The translations under genes were made by a program, and so were the position numbers. This document shows positions 1 to 6,277 of a stretch of 6,807 bases of DNA, one piece after another. Position 1 is the stretch's first letter. Each line of letters begins with the position of its first letter. This stretch comes from Chloroflexota bacterium (GTDB lineage: Bacteria; Chloroflexota; Limnocylindria; Limnocylindrales; CSP1-4). The stretch lies in the NCBI GenBank assembly GCA_021786915.1, contig JAJYMP010000177.1, positions 1 to 6,807 on the forward strand, read 5' to 3'. The notes under the pieces are model-generated. The model was not told where the DNA came from. It ran no database searches and saw only the letters and a list, made by a program, of their open reading frames with translations.

Positions 1-2
1 CG

Positions 3-2558
3 ACGCCCAAGATGGCCTCGACGATCCACCACCCCAACATCACGCCCTGGACCTACAGCAAGGTCGACCAGATCCGCAAGGCGGCCGACGGCACCTTCAG
101 CGCCACGGTCACCCAGAAGGCGCGGTTCGTCGACATCGACGCGTGCACCGGCTGCCAGAAGTGCGAGACGGCGTGCACGGTCGCCGTGCCCGACCAGTTC
201 AACGCGGACCTCGTCGCCCGGCGCGCGGCGCACATCGCGTTCCCGCAGGCGGTGCCCAAGAAGGCGGTCATCGACCGCGCCGGCAGCTCGCCCTGCTCGT
301 TCGCCTGCCCGGCGGGGATCCAGGCGCACGGCTACGTCAGCCTGATCCGCAGCGGCCTCGACGAGGAGGCGTACCGGCTCGTCCTCCAGGCGACCCCGCT
401 CGTGGGCACGCTCGGGCGCGCCTGCTACGCCCCGTGCGAGGGCGAGTGCACCCGCGGCTCGCTCGAGGGCACGCTGCCCATCCGGCGCCTCAAGCGCTAC
501 GCCTCCGACGCCCACGACGCGTCGGGCAAGGACAATGGCGTCGAGCGCCCGGAGCCCAACGGCAGGCGCGTGGCCATCGTCGGCTCCGGGCCCACCGGGC
601 TCACCGCGGCCTGGCAGCTCGCCCGCATGGGCTACGCCGTGAAGATCCTGGAGGCGGCGCCCGTCGCGGGCGGCTTCCTGCGCCTGGGCATCCCGTCGTA
701 CCGGCTGCCCGGGGCCGTGGTCGAGCGGGACATCGAGAACGTCACCGGCCTCGGCGTCGAGATCCAGACCGGCCGCCGCGTGGACGACCCGGCCGCCCTG
801 GCCGACGAGGGCTTCGATGCCGTGCTCCTGGCCACGGGAACGCATCGCTCGCTGGGACTCGGCGTCCCGGGCGAGGACCGGCTGGGCGTGATCGGCGGGA
901 CCGACTTCCTGCGCAGCGTCAAGCTCGGCGAGCCCGTCGACCTCGCCGGCAAGCGCGTCGTGGTGGTGGGCGGCGGCAACGTCGCGATGGACGCCGCGCG
1001 GACCGCCCGGCGCCTCGGCGCGGCATCGGTCACCGTTGCCTACCGGCGGTCGCGCGACGAGATGCCGGCGCACCACGTCGAGTCCGCCGACGCCGAGAAG
1101 GAGGGCGTGGCCTTCCGCCTGCTCGTCGCCCCGGCCGAGGTGCTCGGCGATGCGCAGGGCGCGGTCGCGGGACTCCGCTGCCAGACGATGCGGCTGGGCG
1201 CGCCGGACGCCTCCGGCCGCCGCTCGGTCGAGCCCATCGCGGGCTCCGAGGTGACCATCGAGGCCGACGTCATCATCGCGGCCATCGGCATGAAGCCCGA
1301 CACGGCGATGTTCGGCGACCGAGTCGCCGTCGCGCCGAACGGGCGGCTCGCCGCCGACAGGGCGACCTGCCAGACGGCCGTCGCGCACGTGTTCGCGGCC
1401 GGCGACGCCGTCAACGGGCCCACGGACATCACCCGAGCGGTGGGGGAGGGGCGCAAGGCGGCCCACCAGATCGACGCCTGGCTCAACGGCCGAGCGTTCG
1501 ACAACTGGGACGACCGGCTGCCGGTGGTCGACAAGCAGGCCGTGCTCGCCCGGCAGAAGGCGTTCGCGCTGAGCGCCCCGACGCCCGACGGCATGAACCT
1601 CGTTCCGGCCCCGACCGACTTCAGCGAGATCGAGGCTCCGATCACCGAGGCTGAGGCGCGGCAGTCGTCCGGACGGTGCATCGACTGCGCCGTGTGCTCC
1701 GAGTGCAACGAGTGCGTCGAGCACTGCCCGGTGGACGGCTGCATCGACCTGCGGGCGCGTGACGAGACCCACGAGATCCGCGTCGGCGCGGTCGTCGTGT
1801 CGACCGGCTTCAAGCTGTTCCCGGCCGACCTCAAGCCGCAGTACGGGTACGGCGTCTACAAGAACGTCATCACGGGCATGCAGATGGACCGGCTGCTGGC
1901 CCCGACCCGGCCGTTCAACACGATCCTCCGCCCCGGCGACGGCAAGGTCCCCGAGCGCATCGCCTACGTCCTGTGCACGGGCTCGCGCGACCTGACCGTC
2001 GGGAACCCGCTGTGCTCGCGGTTCTGCTGCATGTACTCGATCAAGCAGAACCAGCTGCTCATGGGCGCCCTGCCGCTGGCCGACATCACCGTCCACTACA
2101 TGGACATCCGGGCGCCGGGCAAGCGCTACGACGAGTTCTACGAACAGGCCAGGGCCATGGGCGCGAACTACGTCAAGGGGCGCGTCGCCGACATCACCGA
2201 GCAGCCCAACGGGGACCTGCTCCTCAAGTACGAGGACATCGAGAACGGCGGGGCCATCACATCGGCCGAGTACGACCTGGTGGTCCTCGCGGTGGGCGTG
2301 CAGCCCAACCGGGACGCCGAGCAGCTGTTCGAGGTCGGCGAGCTGGCGCTCGACGAGTGGAGCTACGTCAACGAGCCCGAGGAGGACCTCAACCCAGGCC
2401 AGACCAACATCCCCGGCGTCTACGTGGCGGGTGCCGCGTCGGGCGCCAAGGACATCGCGGACTCGATCGTCCACGCAGGGGCCGCGGCGGCACAGGTCGC
2501 CGCACACCTCGAGCGGACCAAGCCCGCCCTGCCGCAGGTCGAGATGGTGCCGGCATGA
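3..2558 (+). CDS. HdrA-like flavoprotein with nested GltD/NfnL-type NADPH:FAD oxidoreductase module (5' partial)
   Basis: Large FAD/Fe-S electron-transfer protein, probably a cytoplasmic subunit of a Qmo/Hdr-type complex. Residues are numbered from the ATG at 12. Residues 1-90 match the middle of HdrA, with a [4Fe-4S] motif C45-x2-C48-x2-C51-x3-C55 and the HdrA-like stretch FPQAVPKKAVID. Residues about 92-575 form a GltD/NfnL-like module: cysteines C95, C99, C138, C142, C146; FAD motif GSGPTG (191-196); NADPH fold GGGNVAMD (320-327) with RRSR (345-348), typical of 2'-phosphate recognition; second FAD motif AAGDA (462-466); and a cysteine-dense ferredoxin segment (C556-C572). Residues 590-848 return to the HdrA C-terminal half, with C655-x12-C668-x3-C672-C673, the cluster-binding pattern of HdrA. 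The frame is open to the window edge and reads T-P-K before the ATG, matching HdrA's ...PKM...HPNI. The ATG at 12 is therefore internal, no ribosome site precedes it, and the HdrA N-terminus lies outside the window. The stop overlaps the next gene (ATGA). The family assignment is firm; the in vivo partner is unknown. Confidence 0.93.
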   Translation, partial: TPKMASTIHHPNITPWTYSKVDQIRKAADGTFSATVTQKARFVDIDACTGCQKCETACTVAVPDQFNADLVARRAAHIAFPQAVPKKAVIDRAGSSPCSFACPAGIQAHGYVSLIRSGLDEEAYRLVLQATPLVGTLGRACYAPCEGECTRGSLEGTLPIRRLKRYASDAHDASGKDNGVERPEPNGRRVAIVGSGPTGLTAAWQLARMGYAVKILEAAPVAGGFLRLGIPSYRLPGAVVERDIENVTGLGVEIQTGRRVDDPAALADEGFDAVLLATGTHRSLGLGVPGEDRLGVIGGTDFLRSVKLGEPVDLAGKRVVVVGGGNVAMDAARTARRLGAASVTVAYRRSRDEMPAHHVESADAEKEGVAFRLLVAPAEVLGDAQGAVAGLRCQTMRLGAPDASGRRSVEPIAGSEVTIEADVIIAAIGMKPDTAMFGDRVAVAPNGRLAADRATCQTAVAHVFAAGDAVNGPTDITRAVGEGRKAAHQIDAWLNGRAFDNWDDRLPVVDKQAVLARQKAFALSAPTPDGMNLVPAPTDFSEIEAPITEAEARQSSGRCIDCAVCSECNECVEHCPVDGCIDLRARDETHEIRVGAVVVSTGFKLFPADLKPQYGYGVYKNVITGMQMDRLLAPTRPFNTILRPGDGKVPERIAYVLCTGSRDLTVGNPLCSRFCCMYSIKQNQLLMGALPLADITVHYMDIRAPGKRYDEFYEQARAMGANYVKGRVADITEQPNGDLLLKYEDIENGGAITSAEYDLVVLAVGVQPNRDAEQLFEVGELALDEWSYVNEPEEDLNPGQTNIPGVYVAGAASGAKDIADSIVHAGAAAAQVAAHLERTKPALPQVEMVPA

Positions 2559-4300
2559 GCAGCCTAGAGGGACTGGACGGACGTCGCATCGGCGTCTACG
2601 TCTGCCACTGCGGCGGCAACATCTCCGACTACGTCGATGTCGAGAAGGTTGTCGAGGACATCCGCGACAACGGCGACGTGATCGTCTCGCGGACGACCAT
2701 GTTCGCCTGCTCCGACGCCTCGCAGCAGGACATCGAGGCGGACATCAGGGCCAACCAGCTCGACGGCCTGGTGGTCGCGTCCTGCTCGCCCAAGCTCCAC
2801 ACCTACACCTTCCGCGGCGTCGCCCAGCGGGCCGGGCTGAACCCCTACGAGTACACGCAGGTGAACATCCGCGAGCAGTGCTCGTGGGTCCACACCGACG
2901 ACCACGACGGCGCGACGGCCAAGGCGACCGCGCTCGTGAACGCGGGCATCGGCCGCACCCGGAACACCGTCCCGCTCGAGCCGATGGTCGTGGACACCGT
3001 CCCGCACACGCTCGTCATCGGCGGCGGGATCGCCGGCCTGCGGGCGGCCGTGGGCCTCGCCGACATCGGCCTCCGCGTGACGCTCGTGGAGCGCGAGGTC
3101 GCCCTGGGCGGCTGGGTGGGGCAGCTCGGCCGGATGTACCCGCACGACAAGGACGGGCGGGCGCTCATCGAAGACCTTGTGGCGCAGGTCAAGCGCCGCC
3201 CTTCGATCACCGTGCTCACGGGCGCCGAGGTCGTCGGCAAGGCCGGCAGCTTCGGCAACTTCCGGATGACGGTTCGGGTGGGCGGCGAGGGCGCGGGCAC
3301 GATCGAGGTCCTGGTGGGCTCGATCGTCGTCGCCACCGGCTTCGACGCCTACACCCCCGCACAGGGCGAGCTGGGCTTCGGACTCGACGGGGTGGTCACC
3401 CTGCCCCAGTTCAAGGAGCTCGTGGACGCCGCCCGGGGGCCGCTCTCGTGGCGGGGCCGGCCGGTGCGCAGCGTCGCCTACGTGTACTGCGTGGGCAGCC
3501 GCGGGACGGCGGGCTGCTCCAACCAGTACTGCTCGCGGTTCTGCTGCGCGTCAACGGTGCAGACGGCCGTCGAGGTGTCTGGCCTGGACCCGACGGTCCG
3601 CCAGTTCCACCTGTACCGGGACATGCGCACCTACGGCAAGTTCGAGCCGCTGTACACCGAGGCGCGCGACAAGGGCTCGGTCTTCCTCAAGTTCGACAAC
3701 GACGAGCCCCCGGCGGTCGCGGAGGGGCCGGACGGCCGGCTGACCGTCACCGTCCGCGACCTCCTGACGGAGCGCACCGAGCTCGCGATCCCCGTGGACC
3801 TGGTGGTCCTGGTGACGGGCATGGTGCCCCGCGAGAACCAGCCGCTCGTCGACGTGCTCAAGCTGCCCAAGGGGGCTGACGGGTTCTTCAACGAGATCCA
3901 CCCCAAGCTCCGGCCGGTCGAGACCGTCGTCGACGGCGTCCTGATCGCCGGTGCGAGCCAGGGCCCCAAGACCTCGAGCGAGTCGGTCGCGCAGGCGCTG
4001 GCCGCGGTCACCCAGAGCGCCGCCATCCTCAAGAGGGGCTTCACCGAGCTCGACCCGCTGGTCGCGATCGTGGCCCCGGAGGCGTGCACGGCGTGCGGCG
4101 ACTGCCTCACGGCCTGCCCCTACGACGCGATCTCGATGCACGAGGAGGGCGACCGCCACTTCGCGGTCATCAGCGCCTCCAACTGCAAGGGCTGCGGCGG
4201 CTGCGTCCCGGTCTGCCCCGAGAACGCCATCGACCTGCTGGGCTACACCGACGCCCAGATCACCGACATGATCTCCAGCCTGGCGGAGGTGCCCGTCTGA
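2555..4300 (+). CDS. HdrA-like FAD/Fe-S protein with C-terminal 2x[4Fe-4S] ferredoxin domain (Qmo/Hdr type)
   Basis: A 581-residue flavoprotein, inferred to be the second flavin subunit of the complex. Residues 10-130 are the HdrA N-terminal domain, with VCHCGGNI (C17, C19), C52, VVASCSPK (C77) and REQCSWVH (C109). FAD-binding motif GGGIAG is at 156-161, with an acidic strand end at E179. The region around C312, C326, C330 and C331 (CVGSRG...YCSRFCC) matches the HdrA cluster site, but the first spacing is one residue longer than in the upstream gene, and an extra cysteine, C321, lies inside it. The usual HdrA internal ferredoxin insertion is absent: residues 222-262 run directly into IVVATGF. 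The C-terminus instead carries a bacterial-type ferredoxin domain, C511-x2-C514-x2-C517-x3-C521-P and C544-x2-C547-x2-C550-x3-C554-P. The start ATG overlaps the upstream stop in an ATGA junction with only a weak ribosome site, which suggests translational coupling. The order (HdrA, HdrA, HdrC-E fusion) resembles qmoABC. The symbol is left blank because orthology to QmoB is not shown. Confidence 0.94.
   Translation: MSSLEGLDGRRIGVYVCHCGGNISDYVDVEKVVEDIRDNGDVIVSRTTMFACSDASQQDIEADIRANQLDGLVVASCSPKLHTYTFRGVAQRAGLNPYEYTQVNIREQCSWVHTDDHDGATAKATALVNAGIGRTRNTVPLEPMVVDTVPHTLVIGGGIAGLRAAVGLADIGLRVTLVEREVALGGWVGQLGRMYPHDKDGRALIEDLVAQVKRRPSITVLTGAEVVGKAGSFGNFRMTVRVGGEGAGTIEVLVGSIVVATGFDAYTPAQGELGFGLDGVVTLPQFKELVDAARGPLSWRGRPVRSVAYVYCVGSRGTAGCSNQYCSRFCCASTVQTAVEVSGLDPTVRQFHLYRDMRTYGKFEPLYTEARDKGSVFLKFDNDEPPAVAEGPDGRLTVTVRDLLTERTELAIPVDLVVLVTGMVPRENQPLVDVLKLPKGADGFFNEIHPKLRPVETVVDGVLIAGASQGPKTSSESVAQALAAVTQSAAILKRGFTELDPLVAIVAPEACTACGDCLTACPYDAISMHEEGDRHFAVISASNCKGCGGCVPVCPENAIDLLGYTDAQITDMISSLAEVPV
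4285..4289 (+). promoter_or_regulatory. Ribosome binding site of the small winged-helix gene
   Basis: GGAGG ten bases before the ATG at 4300, inside the end of the preceding coding region. It supports independent re-initiation at the TGATG junction and helps fix the start of the 81-residue protein, which would otherwise be hidden behind a longer open frame starting at 4084. Confidence 0.6.
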
Positions 4301-4545
4301 TGCCTGCTCTCAATCGGGATGTCCGCGAGGTCATCCGCGAGGAGGCGGTCTGGCGACCGCGGATCCTCGAAGCCCTGGCCGGCGGCCCGCTGACCGTCCC
4401 CGAGATCGCCGATGCGATCGGCGCGCCCACCCACGAGACCGTGTTCTGGGTGATGGGCATGCGCCGCTACGGCTGGCTGGCCGAGATCAAGGGGAGCGAG
4501 GCCGACGGCTTCTTTCGCTACGAGCCCACCGGGCGGGTGTCCTGA
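4300..4545 (+). CDS. Small winged helix-turn-helix-like protein embedded in the redox operon
   Basis: An 81-residue soluble protein. Residues about 17-65 read as a winged helix: helix 1 (RPRILEALAGG), then LTVPEIADAIGAPTHETVFW, which fits a helix-turn-helix with recognition helix around 43-55, then a short wing (WLAEIKGSEADGFFRYEPT). There are no cysteines, so no Fe-S cluster, and no membrane segment. It starts on TGATG, sharing one base with the stop of the HdrA-like gene, and ends on TGATG, sharing one base with the start of the membrane subunit gene. A GGAGG lies ten bases before the start. Its tight placement between two structural subunits means it is made together with them. It may be a local transcription regulator, or a winged-helix fold used as a protein-protein element of the complex. 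The fold is inferred from the residue pattern only, and I do not recognise a named family. Confidence 0.85.
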   Translation: MPALNRDVREVIREEAVWRPRILEALAGGPLTVPEIADAIGAPTHETVFWVMGMRRYGWLAEIKGSEADGFFRYEPTGRVS

Positions 4546-5753
4546 TGACCGCGACCGCCGTGCCCGCATCGACCCCGGTCCGGGTTGACCTGGGCCTCTA
4601 CCCGGAGATCCAGAGGTTCGGCGCCGCCGACATCAGCGCCTGCTTCTCGTGCGGAACCTGCTCGGCGACGTGCCCGATGAGTCAGTCGGACGGGACCTTC
4701 CCGCGGCGGATCATCCGCTACGCGCAGCTGGGGATGAAGGAGCAGCTGCTCTCGTCCAAGGAGCTGTGGACCTGCTACCAGTGCGGCGAGTGCGCGGAGA
4801 CCTGCCCGACGCAGGCGGACCCCTCCGAGTTCATGGCGGCCACGCGGCGCTACGCCATCGCCTCGTACGACAGGACCCGCCTGGCCAAGACGATGTACAC
4901 CCGGCCAGCGGTCGCCTCGGTGCTCGCCGTGCTTATCGCGCTCTTCTTCGCCGCGTTCATGTACTCGGCCCACGGCCCGATGCCCGGCCAGGAGCTCGCG
5001 GTCTTCACGTTCATCCCCGAGGGGCTGATCCACACGGCCGGCCTGGTGGTCATGGCGATCGTCGTCCTGGCCGGCCTGGCCGGCGTGGGCACCATGGTCC
5101 GCGACATCGGGCGCAAGGAGGGCGTGTCCGCGAGGGGGGCGCTGGGATCGCGCAAGGGGCTCGCCAGGACCGGCCGCGCGCTGTGGGCGGCCATCGGCCG
5201 CGAGAGCTTCGGCCAGGTCCGGTTCCGCGACGAGTGCGAGTCCGATCCCGTCGCCAAGGCAGTGCCCTGGTATCGGCGGCGCTGGCTGGTCCACGCGCTC
5301 GTCGTGTGGGGCTTCGTCGGCCTCCTCGCCGCCACCGGCCTCGACTACGGCCTTGCCCTCATCGGCGTCAAGGAGACCGGGACGCCCGTGCCGCTGTGGT
5401 ACCCCGTCCGCCTCCTGGGCACGGTCGCCGGCGCGTCGCTCGTCTACGGCGCGACCGTCCTGATCATCGACCGCTCCCGCAAGGCGAACCGCTCGGTCAC
5501 CGGCTCCACGACCGCGGACTGGCTGCTGCTCGCCCTGCTGTGGGTCACGGCCGTCACCGGCTTCACGATCGAGCTCGCGCTCTACCTGCCGAGCGCGCCG
5601 GTCTGGGGCTACTGGCTGTTCCTGGCCCACGTCGCCGTCGCCCTGGAGCTCGTGCTCCTGGCTCCGTTCATGAAGCTCGCACACGCCGTCTACCGGCCGG
5701 TGGCGCTGTTCTTCGTCGCCCTGGCGGTGGAGTCGAAGGAGGCCTCGTCATGA
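4545..5753 (+). CDS. QmoC-like HdrC-HdrE fusion: 2x[4Fe-4S] domain plus six-helix membrane anchor
   Basis: A 402-residue membrane subunit, expected to link soluble flavoproteins to the quinone pool. Residues 20-110 are an HdrC-like domain with two clusters, C33-x2-C36-x2-C39-x3-C43-P and C77-x2-C80-x2-C83-x3-C87-P. Six hydrophobic helices follow at about 121-141, 159-182, 246-273, 286-308, 324-347 and 354-378. Histidines H163 (helix 2), H250 (helix 3), H362 and H380 (helix 6 and its end) are candidate haem b ligands, as in the HdrE/NarI-like family. The hydrophilic loop 183-245 holds C231 and a basic stretch before helix 3, a pattern also seen in QmoC/HdrE proteins. There is no signal peptide, so the Fe-S domain should face the cytoplasm, where the HdrA-like partners are. 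Length and domain order agree with QmoC of sulfate reducers. The start shares one base with the upstream stop (TGATG), and the end overlaps the hemerythrin gene by four bases. Which histidines bind haem is inference. Confidence 0.93.
   Translation: MTATAVPASTPVRVDLGLYPEIQRFGAADISACFSCGTCSATCPMSQSDGTFPRRIIRYAQLGMKEQLLSSKELWTCYQCGECAETCPTQADPSEFMAATRRYAIASYDRTRLAKTMYTRPAVASVLAVLIALFFAAFMYSAHGPMPGQELAVFTFIPEGLIHTAGLVVMAIVVLAGLAGVGTMVRDIGRKEGVSARGALGSRKGLARTGRALWAAIGRESFGQVRFRDECESDPVAKAVPWYRRRWLVHALVVWGFVGLLAATGLDYGLALIGVKETGTPVPLWYPVRLLGTVAGASLVYGATVLIIDRSRKANRSVTGSTTADWLLLALLWVTAVTGFTIELALYLPSAPVWGYWLFLAHVAVALELVLLAPFMKLAHAVYRPVALFFVALAVESKEASS
5736..5742 (+). promoter_or_regulatory. Ribosome binding site of the hemerythrin gene
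   Basis: AAGGAGG, a near-perfect Shine-Dalgarno sequence, seven bases before the ATG at 5750 and within the last codons of the membrane subunit gene. It is the strongest ribosome site in the window and could give hemerythrin a higher translation rate than the complex subunits. Confidence 0.8.
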
Positions 5754-6238
5754 CCCAGTCCCTGCCCCAAGTCGCGCACGAGCACCACGAGCGCATCCTG
5801 GCCCACGTCGACCGCATGCCCGAGATGGCCGACGCGCTGCTCAGCGCCAGTGCCGACGACGTGCGCGCCGGCGTCATCTCGACCGCCGAGTTCCTCAACG
5901 GAACCCTGCTCCCACATGTCGACGCAGCCGAGCGGAGCGTGTACCCGGAGCTGGAGCGGATGTTCCAGAACCGACACTCGATGCGCCCCATGCGCAACGA
6001 GCACGACGAGATCCGGCGGCTGGTGGGGGAGTACGGCAACCTATCCGCCGACCTGCGTGAGGGCAGGGTCACCCTCGGCCGCGGCCTGGCCCTGCGCCGC
6101 GTCATCTTCGGGCTGTACGCGCTGCTCAAGGTCCACCTCGCCGAGGAGGACGCGTACCTGCGCATCATCGAGCGGGGCGGCGGCTCGGAGATCAGCGAGG
6201 TCATCGCGGCCGCGCTCGATCACCCGGTCGCGAGCTGA
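5750..6238 (+). CDS. Hemerythrin (HHE cation-binding) domain protein
   Basis: A 162-residue all-helical protein predicted to hold a di-iron centre. Candidate ligands are spread as in hemerythrin-like domains: H10/H13 in AHEHHE, H56 and E61 in LLPHVDAAE, H85 in NEHDE, and H129 with E132/E133 in KVHLAEED. The length is normal for a single-domain protein, with no signal peptide or membrane segment, so it should be cytoplasmic. Family members bind oxygen, sense oxygen or nitric oxide, or buffer iron; the sequence does not say which applies here. The start is well supported: AAGGAGG at 5736-5742 sits seven bases before the ATG, and the ATG overlaps the upstream stop (ATGA). Its place as the last overlapping gene of an Fe-S-rich operon suggests protection of the oxygen-sensitive complex, or a sensory role. 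That is inference from context. Confidence 0.92.
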   Translation: MTQSLPQVAHEHHERILAHVDRMPEMADALLSASADDVRAGVISTAEFLNGTLLPHVDAAERSVYPELERMFQNRHSMRPMRNEHDEIRRLVGEYGNLSADLREGRVTLGRGLALRRVIFGLYALLKVHLAEEDAYLRIIERGGGSEISEVIAAALDHPVAS

Positions 6239-6264
6239 CCGCTCACCCGGCAGCGTCGGGCAGC

Positions 6265-6271
6265 GGGGGAG
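6265..6271 (+). promoter_or_regulatory. Ribosome binding site of the padR-like gene
   Basis: GGGGGAG six bases before the ATG at 6278, in the 39-base gap after the hemerythrin stop. It favours this ATG over the later in-frame GTG codons. The rest of the gap (6239-6264) shows no terminator hairpin, T-run or recognisable promoter. Confidence 0.6.
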
Positions 6272-6277
6272 CAGACC

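Larger units (their letters stand above)
3..6238 (+). other. Translationally coupled five-gene operon encoding a Qmo-like membrane redox complex plus hemerythrin
   Basis: Every junction overlaps: ATGA at 2555-2558, TGATG at 4298-4302, TGATG at 4543-4547 and ATGA at 5750-5753. The set holds two HdrA-like flavoproteins, an HdrC-HdrE membrane fusion, a small winged-helix-like protein and a hemerythrin. It has no HdrB/HdrD CCG-domain subunit and no hydrogenase, formate dehydrogenase or APS reductase gene. The upstream extent is unknown because the first gene is cut by the window edge. Confidence 0.85.

Noticed and set aside
143..1654. Plus-strand 503-residue open frame inside the first gene
   Set aside because: It is a second-frame shadow, Arg/Pro/Gly-rich with no motif, while the overlapping frame carries conserved FAD, NADPH and Fe-S motifs.
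1973..2554. Longer open frame upstream of the second HdrA-like gene
   Set aside because: The extension is an out-of-frame reading of the first gene, rich in Arg/Gly/Pro with no HdrA similarity. The HdrA N-terminal motif starts right after the ATG at 2555.
4084..4299. Longer start for the small winged-helix gene
   Set aside because: It would overlap the ferredoxin domain of the preceding gene by 216 bases and read as low-complexity sequence; the ATG at 4300 has a GGAGG and a coupled TGATG junction.
5067..5084. Short direct repeat CTGGCCGG
   Set aside because: It encodes the repeated Leu-Ala-Gly of a membrane helix and is explained by codon use.
4518..5684. Long minus-strand open frame (388 residues)
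   Set aside because: It is antisense to the membrane subunit gene, whose Fe-S motifs and helices are unmistakable. Its product is a low-complexity Arg/Gly/Asp/Ala mix, as expected from GC-rich antisense reading.
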